Shown here piece by piece: positions 44,705 through 54,964 of a DNA stretch of 60,939 bases; the first letter of the stretch is position 1; the number at the start of each line of letters is the position of its first letter. This DNA is from Corynebacterium sp. GTDB lineage: Bacteria > Actinomycetota > Actinomycetes > Mycobacteriales > Mycobacteriaceae. The position numbers and the translations under genes were made by a program. The DNA is taken from positions 1 through 60,939 of the forward strand of contig NZ_JALAGY010000058.1 in NCBI RefSeq assembly GCF_022712195.1, written 5' to 3'. Under the pieces are notes generated by a model that ran no database searches, had not been told where the DNA came from, and saw only the letters and a program-made list of their open reading frames with translations.

Positions 44705-46144
44705 TTCTGTCCCGTCCTCCACCGCGATTCGCAGGTCCGCCAGTTCCGCGGCTATCACCCTGGGGAGCCTGACCTCCACCCTGGTCCCCTCCTCGGTGTA
44801 CTCCTGCCCGAGCACGGTGCCGTACTCGTGCAGGCGGGAGACCACGTCTCCCCGGTCGAAGGGGACCTGCAGGACGACGTGGTCGTCCAGCGAGTTCAGG
44901 AAGAGCTCGAGACGGCTCTCCAGCACCGCGATCCCCTCACCGGTGGCGGCGGAGACGAACACCACGTCGTCCAACCTGCTGCGCAGCTCCGCGAGCACCA
45001 GCGGGTCGGCGGCGTCGACCTTGTTGATCACCAGGATCTCCGGGGGTGCAGCCTCACCGGTCTCCTCGGCGATGTCACCGATGACCTTGTTGACCGCGGC
45101 GATCTGCTCCATCGGGAAGGGGTCGGACCCGTCGACGACGTGCAGGACGACGTCGGCGGCCATCACCTCCTCCAGGGTGGACCGGAACGCCTCGACCAGC
45201 TGGGTCGGCAGGAAACGGATGAACCCGACCGTGTCGGAGAAGACGACCGCCCGTCCGTCCGCCAGTTCGGCACGGCGGGTGGTCGGGTCCAGGGTGGCGA
45301 ACAACGCGTCCTCGACGAGGACGCCCGCCCCGGTGAGTGCGTTCAGCAGGGAGGACTTGCCGGCGTTGGTGTAGCCGGCGATGGCGATCTGGGCGATCGC
45401 GGAAGTGTCACGCCGGTCACGTTTGATGTCGCGGGACTTCTTCATCCCCTGGATCTCCCGGCGGAGCCGGGCCATCTCGCTGCGCAGCCGTCGACGGTCC
45501 GCCTCGATCTTCGTCTCACCGGGGCCACGCAGTCCGACACCGCCGTTGGAGCCCGCCCGGCCACCCGCCTGCCGGGACAGTGCCCCACCCCACCCGCGGA
45601 CGCGGGTGATGAGGTACTCCAACTGGGCCAGGGCGACCTGCGCCTTGCCTTCCTTGGACTTGGCGTGCTGGGCGAAGATGTCGAGAATCAGCATCGTGCG
45701 GTCGATGACCTTGACGTCGAGCGCCTTCTCCAGTGCGATCATCTGGCCAGGGCTCAGCTCACCGTCGGCGATGACGGTGTCGGCGTTGGTCTCGACGACG
45801 ATCTGACGAAGTTCCTCGACCTTGCCGGATCCGATGTACGTTCCGGCGTCCGGCTTGTCCCGGCGCTGGTAGAGCATGTCGGCGATGTCGGAGCCGGCCG
45901 TCTCGGCGAGCGCGGCCAGCTCCGCCAGGCGGGCCTCGATCTGCTCGAGGGTGCCCTCGGTCCACACGCCGACGAGAACGACCTTCTCGAGACGGAGCTT
46001 GCGGTACTCGACGTCGTAGCCGTCGTCCTGTTCGGTGGAGTGGATGTTCGTCCCGCGGTTGAGGCGGCGGAGGCTCGACCGCTGTTCGAGGTCCAGCTCC
46101 CCGACCGTGGTCTCCGCGTGGATCTCTTCGGGATCATTGTTCAT
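44702..46144 (-). CDS. hflX: Ribosome-associated GTPase HflX
   Basis: A GTPase of about 480 residues that splits stalled or stressed ribosomes. The N-terminal HflX domain contains [10 protein letters not shown], a coiled linker follows ([18 protein letters not shown]), and the G domain has G1 [13 protein letters not shown]3 DTVGFI and G4 NKVD. Two start codons are possible, ATG 46144 and ATG 46153. GGAGGG lies 11 nt from the first and 2 nt from the second, so I chose 46144. It is divergent from the unknown gene at 46202. Confidence 0.94.
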   Translation of the reverse strand: MNNDPEEIHAETTVGELDLEQRSSLRRLNRGTNIHSTEQDDGYDVEYRKLRLEKVVLVGVWTEGTLEQIEARLAELAALAETAGSDIADMLYQRRDKPDAGTYIGSGKVEELRQIVVETNADTVIADGELSPGQMIALEKALDVKVIDRTMLILDIFAQHAKSKEGKAQVALAQLEYLITRVRGWGGALSRQAGGRAGSNGGVGLRGPGETKIEADRRRLRSEMARLRREIQGMKKSRDIKRDRRDTSAIAQIAIAGYTNAGKSSLLNALTGAGVLVEDALFATLDPTTRRAELADGRAVVFSDTVGFIRFLPTQLVEAFRSTLEEVMAADVVLHVVDGSDPFPMEQIAAVNKVIGDIAEETGEAAPPEILVINKVDAADPLVLAELRSRLDDVVFVSAATGEGIAVLESRLELFLNSLDDHVVLQVPFDRGDVVSRLHEYGTVLGQEYTEEGTRVEVRLPRVIAAELADLRIAVEDGTE

Positions 46145-46188
46145 GCTTGTCATTGCCCTCCATCTTTCCACGAGTCGCAGCCGCGGAG

Positions 46189-46194
46189 TAGAGT
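46189..46194 (+). promoter_or_regulatory. -10 element of the gene at 46202
   Basis: TAGAGT ends 7 nt before ATG 46202. It lies about 45 nt from the divergent hflX start. Confidence 0.6.
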
Positions 46195-46201
46195 CGCTCC
46201 C

Positions 46202-46978
46202 ATGATTCCGGAACTGAAGAGTGTGGGGCTGGCTTTCAGCCGTTGGCAGGATGCTCTGGAGGCGGCGTACGGGACGGGGGCGCTGCGGGTCACCGGGGAG
46301 GTGCGCGACGGACAGGTTCTGCAGTACGACGACCCCAGCGGGGCACGGCTGGTGATCCTGGCGGTGCCGCCCTACGGCTCCTTCGCCAGCTTCAGTGGTG
46401 GTGCGGAGACCTCGGCACACCTCAGCATGGTCGACGACATCGTCGGCGTGCTCGACATCGTGGCGGACTCCCCTGTGCTGCAGGTCCGCGCCGATGGAGC
46501 GCCGGTGATCGCGTCGCTCACCGCCACCGTCGCCCAGGGCCCCCTGCTGTCGGAGGAGGGCACGCTGACCTACCAGCCGATGCAGGTCACCGCACTTGCG
46601 GCGGACGTGGCGGTCCACCGTAGCCGTGACGACGCCGCCCGGGCCGGGGTGCTGCGGGTCGGTGTGGTGGACTCGACCGGGCTTGCCGACCTGAACTCAG
46701 GTGCAGTGGCGCCCCACGCCGCCGCCACCGTGGCCGTGGAGGTCACCTCGGCCGAGCGCCGGACCGCGGCTTTGACCGGACAGTCCTTCTGGGTGTGCAC
46801 GGTCACCGCCCCGTTCGAGTTCAGCGTGGTTCTTCCCGACAACGGTGAGGACACCCTCCCCGCCGGCACGATCCTCGCCGGTTCCGTCCAGTTCACCGCC
46901 ACCGCAGTGGACCCGGCGTCCTGCTCCTCAGGAGGGTGCGGTTGCGGGTCAGGAGGTTGCGGAGGGTCCTGTGGCTAG
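46202..46978 (+). CDS. Unknown protein with a Cys/Gly-rich C-terminal tail
   Basis: A 258-residue soluble protein that I cannot assign to a family. It has no signal peptide or membrane helix, and the middle looks beta-rich. The last 18 residues hold five cysteines separated by Gly and Ser, a pattern that could bind metal. The DNA for this tail contains AGGAGG and GGAGGG, the SD of the next gene, which it overlaps by 8 nt. C. glutamicum has two uncharacterised genes at the same place between hflX and dapF, so the pair seems to be conserved. Confidence 0.8.
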   Translation: MIPELKSVGLAFSRWQDALEAAYGTGALRVTGEVRDGQVLQYDDPSGARLVILAVPPYGSFASFSGGAETSAHLSMVDDIVGVLDIVADSPVLQVRADGAPVIASLTATVAQGPLLSEEGTLTYQPMQVTALAADVAVHRSRDDAARAGVLRVGVVDSTGLADLNSGAVAPHAAATVAVEVTSAERRTAALTGQSFWVCTVTAPFEFSVVLPDNGEDTLPAGTILAGSVQFTATAVDPASCSSGGCGCGSGGCGGSCG

Positions 46979-47477
46979 GAGCCTGCCGAAGACCTTCGTC
47001 GCCGCGTCCTTCGTGGTCGCGCTGTCGTGGGTCGTGATCAGCACCCTGGGGCGGCTGGGTGTCCTCGTCGCGGTGGTGCTGGTCATCACCGCTGTGGTCA
47101 CGGTCGTGCGCCAGGACTCGGACCGCGAGATCGCCGCACTGAAGCGGTCGATCGACCTCTCCGCGACGGACATCGCGGCCGTCCTCGACGACTGGGACGA
47201 GTTCCGCTACTCCAGCGACCCCGCCCGGGTACGCGACCGTCAGCTGCACCGCCCCGAACTCTGCGACGCCCGGTCCGGGATCTCCAGTGTCTCCCGCTTC
47301 CATGCCGCCGCGGGCTCCTGCGAACGTTTCCTGCGGCACCTGCCCGAACGCACCACGTCCCTGACCACCGTGGCCACCCTGACCGAGCTGCTGCACGAGA
47401 CCGACCAGCGCGCGCTGAGCCTGCAGCGGTTGTGGGACCGTGCCCGTCAGGACTCAGCCAACTCCCGTCACCACTGA
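46971..47477 (+). CDS. Unknown membrane protein, partner of the Cys-tail gene
   Basis: A 168-residue protein with two adjacent N-terminal transmembrane helices (about residues 8-22 and 27-45) and a helical, charged cytoplasmic domain of about 115 residues. Two cysteines lie at ELCDAR and GSCERF. The GTG start lies within the end of the upstream gene, with GGAGGG 4 nt before it. I do not recognise a family. Coupled translation suggests the two products work together. Confidence 0.78.
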   Translation: MARSLPKTFVAASFVVALSWVVISTLGRLGVLVAVVLVITAVVTVVRQDSDREIAALKRSIDLSATDIAAVLDDWDEFRYSSDPARVRDRQLHRPELCDARSGISSVSRFHAAAGSCERFLRHLPERTTSLTTVATLTELLHETDQRALSLQRLWDRARQDSANSRHH

Positions 47478-47506
47478 CCGGCTCCCGCCGGGAACGGCTC
47501 GGCCCC

Positions 47507-48454
47507 TCATGCCTCAGTCGCGGTGGTCCCGGTGGTGACCTCGGTGGTGAATACCAGCTTCGAGGGACCGCGTAACGTCGCGGCAGTCGGCCGGCCCTCC
47601 CCGTCCGCACCGACGGTGACCGCGACCTCCCCGCCGGGGACGACCACCCGGACGGTCTCCTCCCAGGTCTGCGGTGTGCCCGCCGCCCCGTCGAACCGGT
47701 CCACCAGTGCGGCGACCGCGGCGGCGACGGTCCCTGTACCACAGGACAGGGTCTCTCCGACCCCACGCTCATGCACCCTCATGTGCACTCCCCCGTCACG
47801 CAACGCGGTCACCAGCTCGAGGTTCACCCCCGTCGGGAAGACACCGGTGTCGTAGTCCGGGGCGCGGTCGACCCGCAGGTCGGCGAGACCGGCGGCGCTG
47901 AGCCCGGGGACCACACACGCCAGGTGCGGATTACCCATGTCCACCCCGACGCCCTCGTACCGGACGCCGTCGAGGGTGGCTGCGGAGGTCCCCGTGATGA
48001 CGGGGACGCCCATGTCCACGCTGACCTCCGCGTCAGTGTCGGTGACCGAGTGGATCCTCACGTCGCGCCGTCCCGCCCGGGTCCCCACCCGAAGGGTGCC
48101 GTCGTCGTTGAACTGCCCCGGGTCCGTCAGCGACAGCGCGCTGAGCGCATGGGCGAAGACACGCACGCCGTTGCCGCACATCTCCGCGACGGAGCCGTCG
48201 GCGTTGCGGTAGTCCATGAACCAGTCGTCGTCCCGCACGTCCTCAGGCAGGCCCTCCAGGACGCCGCGCCGGACCAGCACCCCGGCGGTGGCGAGTCTGA
48301 TCACGCCGTCGGCACCGATGCCGCGGTGCCGGTCCGCCAGGGACCGTACCAGTCCGGCGGTGAGGTCGACGGCGGCCTCGGGATCGGGGATCAGGATGAA
48401 ATCGTTGCCGGTCCCGTGTCCCTTGATTACCTCTGTCCGGGTGCTCTCGTCCAT
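47507..48454 (-). CDS. dapF: Diaminopimelate epimerase
   Basis: A 315-residue PLP-independent epimerase converting LL- to meso-diaminopimelate for peptidoglycan and lysine. The two catalytic cysteines are in AEMCGNGVRVF and LSCGTGTVAAAV, one per lobe. HGTGNDFILI is the N-terminal signature. ATG 48454 is 7 nt after TAGACT, which begins with the miaA stop codon. Confidence 0.96.
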   Translation of the reverse strand: MDESTRTEVIKGHGTGNDFILIPDPEAAVDLTAGLVRSLADRHRGIGADGVIRLATAGVLVRRGVLEGLPEDVRDDDWFMDYRNADGSVAEMCGNGVRVFAHALSALSLTDPGQFNDDGTLRVGTRAGRRDVRIHSVTDTDAEVSVDMGVPVITGTSAATLDGVRYEGVGVDMGNPHLACVVPGLSAAGLADLRVDRAPDYDTGVFPTGVNLELVTALRDGGVHMRVHERGVGETLSCGTGTVAAAVAALVDRFDGAAGTPQTWEETVRVVVPGGEVAVTVGADGEGRPTAATLRGPSKLVFTTEVTTGTTATEA

Positions 48455-48461
48455 GGAGGAG

Positions 48462-48467
48462 AGTCTA
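48462..48467 (-). promoter_or_regulatory. -10 element of dapF, fused to the miaA stop codon
   Basis: TAGACT on the minus strand. Its TAG (48467-48465) is the miaA stop codon, and it ends 7 nt before ATG 48454. Confidence 0.65.
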
Positions 48468-49409
48468 TCCCCCCACCGTGCCCGCCGCCGCCACCGCAGT
48501 GGCGACCACACGGTCACGGACATCCGGCGCCGAGGCGTCGATCCAGGTGATCCGCGGATCCCGCCGGAACCAGGCCCGTTGCCGACGGGCGTACCGGCGG
48601 GTGCCGGTCACCGTCCGCTCTACCGCCTCGGTGAGAGTCAGCTCACCGGCGAGATGGTCGAGAACCTGCGCGTAACCGATCGCCTGCCCTGCCGTCGACT
48701 CACGGCGCAGTCCCTGTTCCACCAGCGCCCGGACCTCCTCGACGAGCCCCTCACCGAACATCCGTCCGACCCGGGTCTCGAGACGGGGGTTCAGCCACTC
48801 CGCGGTGGCGGACAGTCCGATGATTGCGCAGTCCCAGCGGGTCGGCCGGTCCTTGGGGGGCTGGGACGCTGCGAAGGGACGGCCGGTGAGCTCGATGACC
48901 TCCAACGCCCGCACGGTCCTGCGCCGGTCCCTGTCCTCGATCACCCTCGCGGCCTCCGGGTCCCGCTCCTCCAGTACCGCATGCAGCGCCTCTACCCCGA
49001 TCCGGTCGCCCTCCCGCTCCCACCTGCGGCGGACCGAGGCGTCCGTGGGTGGCAGGTCCCAGTTGTCGAGCAGGGCCTGGACGTACATCATCGAGCCGCC
49101 GACGATCACCGGCGTCCTTCCCCGGGAGCGGATGGCCTCGACGTCGGCGATGGCCGCGTCGCGGTAGCGGGCGACCGACGCGTTCTCCGTGACCTCCAGG
49201 ACGTCGAGCTGGTGGTGCGGGATTCCGCGCCGCTCACCGGGCGGCAGTTTCGCCGTACCGATGTCCATCCCCCGGTAGAGCTGCATCGAGTCGATGTTGA
49301 CGATCTCGCCGTCGAGCGCCTCCGCCACCGCGAGTGCCGCCTCGGACTTCCCGGACCCCGTCGGCCCGACGACCGCCACCGGACGGCGGCCTCGCTGGTG
49401 TTGTGTCAT
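48465..49409 (-). CDS. miaA: tRNA dimethylallyltransferase
   Basis: A 314-residue enzyme that adds a dimethylallyl group to A37 of tRNAs reading UNN codons. The P-loop is GPTGSGKS (residues about 14-21), followed by [16 protein letters not shown]. The tRNA-binding part includes [14 protein letters not shown] and [14 protein letters not shown]. Its product is the substrate of MiaB, encoded nearby at 51575. The start ATG 49409 is 8 nt after TAGACT. Confidence 0.96.
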   Translation of the reverse strand: MTQHQRGRRPVAVVGPTGSGKSEAALAVAEALDGEIVNIDSMQLYRGMDIGTAKLPPGERRGIPHHQLDVLEVTENASVARYRDAAIADVEAIRSRGRTPVIVGGSMMYVQALLDNWDLPPTDASVRRRWEREGDRIGVEALHAVLEERDPEAARVIEDRDRRRTVRALEVIELTGRPFAASQPPKDRPTRWDCAIIGLSATAEWLNPRLETRVGRMFGEGLVEEVRALVEQGLRRESTAGQAIGYAQVLDHLAGELTLTEAVERTVTGTRRYARRQRAWFRRDPRITWIDASAPDVRDRVVATAVAAAGTVGG

Positions 49410-49417
49410 GGGCCGTA

Positions 49418-49423
49418 AGTCTA
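49418..49423 (-). promoter_or_regulatory. -10 element of miaA
   Basis: TAGACT on the minus strand, 8 nt before ATG 49409. Confidence 0.6.
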
Positions 49424-49464
49424 CGGCCGGTTCCGGCGGCACGGTAATGGTGCCCGACGGGGTC

Positions 49465-49473
49465 TGCCATAAT
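49465..49473 (+). promoter_or_regulatory. Extended -10 promoter of the DUF349 gene
   Basis: TGC followed by CATAAT forms an extended -10 (TGN then hexamer 49468-49473). The predicted leader of about 30 nt carries AAGGA 6-7 nt before the ATG. Confidence 0.6.
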
Positions 49474-49509
49474 GTCAGGCAGCACAGTCACTCGACCGAA
49501 GGACCACCG

Positions 49510-50814
49510 ATGAACGTCCCGAAGCCCGGCCCCCGCCCCGGTACACGACCCGGACCGCGTCCGGGCGCACAGGCCGGCGTCGCCCCCGTCAGCACCACCG
49601 TCGCACCGTCCGTCGAGGACGCCGCCGCGCACGGCCGCATCGACGGCGAGGGTGTCGTGTGGCTGACCGTCACCGGTACCGGCGGCAGCGGTGAGACCAC
49701 CGAACGTCGCGTCGGTGAGTGGAAGGCCGGCACCGTGGAGGAGGGTCTGGCCCACTACGCCCGCCGGTTCGCCGACCTGGCGACCGAGGTCGAGGTGCTG
49801 GTGGCCCGGCTGGGCACCCACCCGGAAGATGTCGCCCGCGTGCGTGCCGATGCCCGCCGTCTGCTCGACGGACTGCCGGAGGCCGCGGTGCTCGGCGACG
49901 TCGCGCGTCTGGAACGTCGGCTGACCGAGCTGCTGTCCCGCACCGGTGAGGTCGAACAGCAGGTGGCGGACCGGCGGCTGGAGCTGGTGACCGAGGCCGA
50001 ACGCATCGCGGCCTCGGGCACCGACTGGAAGGCCGACGGCGACCGCCTCAGGGAGATCGGCGACCGGTGGAACGCCGCCGGCGGTGACCGTGCCGCAGGG
50101 CGGGAACTGGCGGCGCGGCTCCGCACGGCGCGGGAGACCTTCGCCGAGCGACGCGGAAGCCACTTCGCCGAGCTCGACAAGCAGCGGGACGTCGCCCGCA
50201 GGGCGAAGGAGAGTCTCGTCGCCCGGGCGGTCGCCCTGCAGGACTCCAGGGAATGGAACGACACCGCCCGCGCCTACCGCGACCTGATGGCGGAATGGAA
50301 GGCGGCCGGCCGGGCACGCCGCGCCGACGACGACCGCCTCTGGGCGGAGTTCCGGCACGCCCAGGACGTCTTCTTCGCCGCCCGTGAGGAGGACAACCGC
50401 CGTAAGGACGAGGAGTTCGAGCGCAACGCCGAGGCCAGACAGGCCCTCCTCGACGAGTACGACGCCCGCATCGACCCGTCCGCCGACCTGGACCGTGCCC
50501 GTGAACTCCTGCGCGAACTCCAGGAGAAGTGGGACGCGGTCGGGTACGTCCCCCGGGCTCGGGTCCAGGAGTTCGAGGACAAGATCGGTGCGTTGGCCGC
50601 CCGGGTCAGTGACTTCGCCGAACAGCAGTGGCGTCGGACCGACCCGGAGGTCGAGGCCCGTGTCGCCCAGTTCCAGGCGAAGGTCGACCAGCTGACGGCG
50701 GACGCGGAGGCAGCGGAGGCGAAGGGCCGTCACTCGGCGGCCGCCGACCTGCGGAAACAGGCCGAACAGTGGCGTTCCTGGGCGCAGACGGCGGCTGAGG
50801 CCGCCCGCGACTAG
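49510..50814 (+). CDS. DUF349 coiled-coil protein
   Basis: A 434-residue, highly charged helical protein with several DUF349 repeats of about 75 residues. Examples are SREWNDTARAYRDLMAEWKAAGRA and LRELQEKWDAVGYVPRAR. The N-terminus is Pro/Gly/Arg-rich. DUF349 proteins are linked to stress responses, but no activity is established. Its TAG abuts the stop of the convergent membrane protein gene with no spacer. Confidence 0.87.
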   Translation: MNVPKPGPRPGTRPGPRPGAQAGVAPVSTTVAPSVEDAAAHGRIDGEGVVWLTVTGTGGSGETTERRVGEWKAGTVEEGLAHYARRFADLATEVEVLVARLGTHPEDVARVRADARRLLDGLPEAAVLGDVARLERRLTELLSRTGEVEQQVADRRLELVTEAERIAASGTDWKADGDRLREIGDRWNAAGGDRAAGRELAARLRTARETFAERRGSHFAELDKQRDVARRAKESLVARAVALQDSREWNDTARAYRDLMAEWKAAGRARRADDDRLWAEFRHAQDVFFAAREEDNRRKDEEFERNAEARQALLDEYDARIDPSADLDRARELLRELQEKWDAVGYVPRARVQEFEDKIGALAARVSDFAEQQWRRTDPEVEARVAQFQAKVDQLTADAEAAEAKGRHSAAADLRKQAEQWRSWAQTAAEAARD

Positions 50815-51582
50815 TCAGTCGTCCTGCGGGGTGGCGTCGGATGCTGCGGTGCCGTCGCCACCGTTCTCCGCCCGCTTCCGACGTGCACGGACCCTGTCCC
50901 TGCGGTCGTCGACGATGTCGACGTCCTCCCGTGGGGCCAGTCCGGTGCGCAGCACCAGCTGGGCCGCCCGCGACTCCTCGTCCCTGCCGGCCTCGGCACG
51001 TCGCTTCTCCGCGATCGCCTTCTGCACGGCACCACGTCGCAGCAACCGGCTGGACAGGGCGATGAAGATGACGACCATCCCCACGAAGCCCATGATCAGG
51101 CCGAAGGACGGGCCGTCTCCGGGCTCCGTCGGCGGGCGCGACTGACGCATGCCGATCGCCAGGACCGCGTACACCCAGCCGATACCGGTGGCGATCCAGT
51201 TGATCCACGCCACCAGCGACGAGCGCGAGACCACCGTGCCCAGCGTCAGCAGGACACCGCCGACGAGCGCGAGCCACACGTAGACCCGCTCGGGCAGGGT
51301 CGTGACGTACGTCTGGGCGGTGTCGGAGAAGAACAGGACGTCGTAACCGCGCACCTCCCCGGAATGCGGCATGAAGATCGACACGAACACCACGATCAGC
51401 CCGCACAGGAGGACCGGCAGCGACGAGCCGAGGACGATCGTCCCGGCCGCCTGACGTTCCGCCCTGGCGAGGTCACCACCGGCGTTGCGTTCCAGTTCCC
51501 GCACATGCCGGTCCAGCGCCTCAGCACGGCGCCGGTTGACCGCCTCCCGGCTTTCGCCGGCCCTGTCCACTGCCTTACTCAC
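50815..51582 (-). CDS. Membrane protein, Rv2732c-like
   Basis: A 255-residue protein with about four transmembrane helices between residues 45 and 180. It has an N-terminal charged helix and a basic C-terminal tail ending in Asp residues. Its position next to miaB matches Rv2732c in M. tuberculosis. The function is unknown. GTG 51582 overlaps the miaB end by 8 nt, with GGAGG 8 nt upstream inside the miaB coding tail. Confidence 0.83.
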   Translation of the reverse strand: MSKAVDRAGESREAVNRRRAEALDRHVRELERNAGGDLARAERQAAGTIVLGSSLPVLLCGLIVVFVSIFMPHSGEVRGYDVLFFSDTAQTYVTTLPERVYVWLALVGGVLLTLGTVVSRSSLVAWINWIATGIGWVYAVLAIGMRQSRPPTEPGDGPSFGLIMGFVGMVVIFIALSSRLLRRGAVQKAIAEKRRAEAGRDEESRAAQLVLRTGLAPREDVDIVDDRRDRVRARRKRAENGGDGTAASDATPQDD

Positions 51583-53116
51583 AACCACATCCTCCACTCT
51601 GCGTCGTCGGCGTACCGGGCCGACCGATTCCGGGAAGCCCCAACCCGACGCCCACCGGAGCGGTGGTCGGCACGGTACCTGCCTCTGACATGTCCCCCGC
51701 CACGGTACGGCGGTGGGAGTGCACGGGCGAATCCGCGAGCAGAAAGTGCGGGGCCGACCCGGTGACGGTGACCTCCACGACGTCCCCGGGGCGGACCGCC
51801 GAGTCACCGGGCGAGAAGTGCACCAGGCGTCCGTCGCGGGCCCGGCCCGACATCCGTCGGGTCTGCGCGTTCTTCCGGCCTCCGCCGGCCTGGACGAGAA
51901 GTTCGACCCGAGTGCCGATCTGGGCGGCGTTGTCCTCGCCGCTGATACGCTCCTGCAGTCGTTCCAGCCGTTCGTAGCGGTCCTGGACCACCGACTTGGG
52001 CACCTGGTCGGTCAGCGACGCCGCGGGCGTCCCGGGCCGGGGCGAGTACTGGAAGGTGTACGCGCTGGTGAAACGGGACTCCTCGACAACCCGAAGCGTC
52101 TCCTGGAAATCCTCCTCCGTCTCACCGGGGAACCCCACGATGAGGTCAGTGGTGATCGCCGCGTCCGGCATCCTCTCCCTGACCTTCTCCAGGATGCCCA
52201 GAAACTTCCTCGACCGGTAGGACCGCCGCATCGCCTTGAGGATGCGGTCGGAACCGGACTGCAGGGGCATGTGGAGCTGCGGGCACACCGCCGGAGTCTC
52301 CACCATCGCGTCGATCACGTCGTCGGTGAACTCCGCCGGATGCGGACTGGTGAACCGCAGTCGTTCCAGCCCCTCGATCTCCCCGCAGGCACGGAGCAGT
52401 TTCGAGAACGCCGTGCGGTCGCGGTCCAGGAAGGGGTCGGAGAAGTTCACACCGTAGGCGTTCACGTTCTGACCCAGCAGGGTGACTTCGGTGACCCCCT
52501 GGTCCACCAGTGCCTTGACCTCGGCGAGAATGTCCCCCGGACGACGGTCCTGTTCGGCACCCCGCAGCGAGGGCACGATACAGAAGGTGCAGGTGTTGTT
52601 GCAGCCGACCGAGACACTGACCCATCCCGCGTAGGCGGACTCCCTCTTCGCCGGCAGCACCGACGGGAACTGCTCCAGGGAATCGGCGATCTCCACCTCG
52701 GCCCGCTCGTTGTGCGCACTGCGCGCCAGCAGGGTCGGCAGGGACCCCATGTTGTGCGTGCCGAAGACGACGTCGACCCACGGGGCCTTCTCCACGACGA
52801 CGTCCTTGTCCTTCTGCGCCATGCATCCGCCGACGGCGATCTGCATGCCGGGATTCTGCGCCTTGACGTCCTTGAGCTGCCCGAGGGTGCCGTAGAGACG
52901 GTTGTCGGCGTTCTCCCGCACCGCGCAGGTGTTGAAGACGACGACGTCCGGGGTCGCCCCGTCGTCGGCCGGGGCGTAGCCGGAGTCCTCCAGGAGTCCG
53001 GAGAGCCGCTCGGAGTCATGGACGTTCATCTGGCACCCGAAGGTGCGGACCTCGTACGTTCGGGTGCCCCGGTGGTCGGACCGGGTCATTTCAGCAGTAC
53101 TTCGGGATTCAACCAC
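51575..53116 (-). CDS. miaB: tRNA-2-methylthio-N6-dimethylallyladenosine synthase
   Basis: A 513-residue radical-SAM methylthiotransferase. The auxiliary cluster cysteines lie in TFGCQMN, FNTCAV and VGGCMAQ. The radical-SAM cluster is CNNTCTFC, and a TRAM domain follows ([12 protein letters not shown]...). A 60-residue C-terminal extension ends in a short Gly/Cys tail. It acts on the product of MiaA. The GTG start (53116) is 8 nt after TACACT; ATG 53089 would be a shorter option. Confidence 0.95.
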   Translation of the reverse strand: MVESRSTAEMTRSDHRGTRTYEVRTFGCQMNVHDSERLSGLLEDSGYAPADDGATPDVVVFNTCAVRENADNRLYGTLGQLKDVKAQNPGMQIAVGGCMAQKDKDVVVEKAPWVDVVFGTHNMGSLPTLLARSAHNERAEVEIADSLEQFPSVLPAKRESAYAGWVSVSVGCNNTCTFCIVPSLRGAEQDRRPGDILAEVKALVDQGVTEVTLLGQNVNAYGVNFSDPFLDRDRTAFSKLLRACGEIEGLERLRFTSPHPAEFTDDVIDAMVETPAVCPQLHMPLQSGSDRILKAMRRSYRSRKFLGILEKVRERMPDAAITTDLIVGFPGETEEDFQETLRVVEESRFTSAYTFQYSPRPGTPAASLTDQVPKSVVQDRYERLERLQERISGEDNAAQIGTRVELLVQAGGGRKNAQTRRMSGRARDGRLVHFSPGDSAVRPGDVVEVTVTGSAPHFLLADSPVHSHRRTVAGDMSEAGTVPTTAPVGVGLGLPGIGRPGTPTTQSGGCGCE

Positions 53117-53124
53117 GGTCCCCG

Positions 53125-53130
53125 AGTGTA
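53125..53130 (-). promoter_or_regulatory. -10 element of miaB
   Basis: TACACT on the minus strand, 8 nt before GTG 53116. Confidence 0.55.
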
Positions 53131-53260
53131 GTCGAGCACCCCCGGCAGAACGAACGGCCACCCGCGGTTGTACCACCCCGGAACTGCACATACCCGGTGT
53201 TTACCAGATCGTAACGTGACTCAGGCCTCAGCGGGTTCCCCACAATGGGGGAAATAACAT

Positions 53261-53266
53261 TAGACT
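53261..53266 (+). promoter_or_regulatory. -10 element of gluABCD
   Basis: TAGACT ends 6 nt before ATG 53273. No recognisable AmtR operator lies next to it. Confidence 0.6.
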
Positions 53267-53272
53267 TCACCT

Positions 53273-54028
53273 ATGACTGTTCAAGAGAATGCATCAAGCA
53301 TGATCACCCTTACCGGGGTGAACAAGTACTTCGGTGACTTCCAGGCGTTGAAGGACATCAACCTGGACATCCCCTCCGGCCAGGTGGTCGTGGTCCTCGG
53401 ACCGTCCGGCTCCGGCAAGTCCACGCTGTGCCGGACGATCAACCGACTCGAGACGATCGACACCGGCGAGATCCACATCGACGGGGAACTCCTGCCGGAA
53501 GAGGGCAAGGACCTCGCACGGCTCCGGTCGGAGGTCGGCATGGTGTTCCAGTCGTTCAACCTCTTCAGCCACATGACCATCCGGGACAACATCACACTGG
53601 CCCCGATGAAGGTGCGCAAGACCCCCCGGGCGGAGGCGGACAAGACAGCCGACCGGCTGCTCGACCGGGTCGGCATCGCCGTGCAGGCCGACAAGTACCC
53701 TGCACAGTTGTCCGGCGGCCAGCAGCAGCGCGTCGCCATCGCCCGAGCCCTGGCCATGGAGCCGAAGGTGATGCTCTTCGACGAGCCGACCTCCGCCCTG
53801 GACCCCGAGATGATCAACGAGGTGCTCGACGTGATGGCCGACCTCGCCGCGGGCGGCATGACCATGGTGGTCGTCACCCACGAGATGGGCTTCGCGCGCC
53901 GTGCCGCCGACCGCATCCTGTTCATGGCGGACGGTGCCATCGTCGAGGACACCGATCCGGAGACCTTCTTCACCAGCCCCTCGTCTGATCGAGCCAAGGA
54001 CTTCCTGGCGAAGATCGTCGGGCACTAG
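53273..54028 (+). CDS. gluA: Glutamate ABC transporter ATP-binding protein
   Basis: A 251-residue polar-amino-acid ABC ATPase. Walker A is GPSGSGKST, the Q-loop is MVFQSFNLF, the signature is LSGGQQQR, Walker B is [12 protein letters not shown], and the H-loop is VTHEMGFA. It is the first gene of gluABCD, the main glutamate importer in corynebacteria. The leaderless ATG 53273 is 6 nt from TAGACT. Confidence 0.95.
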   Translation: MTVQENASSMITLTGVNKYFGDFQALKDINLDIPSGQVVVVLGPSGSGKSTLCRTINRLETIDTGEIHIDGELLPEEGKDLARLRSEVGMVFQSFNLFSHMTIRDNITLAPMKVRKTPRAEADKTADRLLDRVGIAVQADKYPAQLSGGQQQRVAIARALAMEPKVMLFDEPTSALDPEMINEVLDVMADLAAGGMTMVVVTHEMGFARRAADRILFMADGAIVEDTDPETFFTSPSSDRAKDFLAKIVGH

Positions 54029-54040
54029 GAGGAGGATCCC

Positions 54041-54934
54041 ATGAAGCACCGCACACGGCTGCTGCGCCGGATCGCAGCCACCGTCGTCGTCGCCGCCGGG
54101 GCCTTCAGCATGGCCTCCTGCGGCAGCTCCGAACCCCGTTCCCTGTTGTCCGACATCGAGAACGGCAGTGTCGTCCTGGGCACCAAGTTCGACCAGCCCG
54201 GTCTGGGCGAGCGCACACCCGAGAAGGACTTCGCCGGCATGGACGTCGACGTCTCCCGCTACGTGGTCACCTACATCGCCGACAAGAACGGGTGGGACGT
54301 CCCCGAGATCGAGTGGCGCGAGACCCCGTCGTCCCAGCGCGAGACCCTGATCAACAACGGCGAGGTCAACATGATCGCCGCAACCTACTCCGTCAACGCC
54401 GGACGCCTCGCGGCCGTCGACTTCGCCGGCCCCTACACGGTCACCCACCAGGGGCTGCTCATCGAGGCCGCCACGGGCATCACGGGCCTGGAGGACGTCA
54501 AGGACGGCATGCGCCTGTGCTCCGTCTCCGGTTCCACCCCCGCCCAGAAAGTCAAGGAGGCCCTCCCCGGAGTCCAGCTGCAGGAGTTCGACACCTACGC
54601 CGCCTGCGCCGAAGGCGTGAAACAGGGCGTGGTGGACGCGTTGACCACTGACGCGACGATCCTCGCGGGGTTCGCACAGCGGTACAAGGAACGCTACAAC
54701 GACGACTTCCGCGTCATCCAGCTGCAGAACCCGGACGGCTCCTTCTGGACAGACGAGCACTACGGCATCGGCCTTCCCAAGGGGGACGGCACTGACCGTG
54801 AGGCGGTCAACGAGGCGCTGGAGGAGATGTACGACTCCGGCGCCTTCGACGAGATCGTCAAGGACAACCTCGGGGCGGACTTCGAGGTCGGGCCGAAACC
54901 CGACATCGGTGACCTCTCATTCGCGGACAACTGA
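54041..54934 (+). CDS. gluB: Glutamate-binding lipoprotein
   Basis: A 297-residue solute-binding protein. A basic n-region and hydrophobic helix lead to the lipobox FSMASC, with C27 the likely lipidated residue. The family fold covers residues about 45-280 (VVLGTKFDQPGLG, NMIAATYSVNAGR). An SD of AGGAGG type lies 6-7 nt before the ATG, 12 nt after gluA. Confidence 0.94.
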   Translation: MKHRTRLLRRIAATVVVAAGAFSMASCGSSEPRSLLSDIENGSVVLGTKFDQPGLGERTPEKDFAGMDVDVSRYVVTYIADKNGWDVPEIEWRETPSSQRETLINNGEVNMIAATYSVNAGRLAAVDFAGPYTVTHQGLLIEAATGITGLEDVKDGMRLCSVSGSTPAQKVKEALPGVQLQEFDTYAACAEGVKQGVVDALTTDATILAGFAQRYKERYNDDFRVIQLQNPDGSFWTDEHYGIGLPKGDGTDREAVNEALEEMYDSGAFDEIVKDNLGADFEVGPKPDIGDLSFADN

Positions 54935-54964
54935 ATCCACCACTGAAAGGAAGGAGGTACCGAC

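Noticed and set aside
46153..46153. hflX start at ATG 46153
   Set aside because: GGAGGG lies only 2 nt before it, and the AAAGAT upstream is a poor -10; the alternative at 46144 is only slightly better, so the choice stays open.
53131..53260. AmtR (nitrogen) operator upstream of gluABCD
   Set aside because: No CTAT-N6-ATAG type site is visible in the gap.
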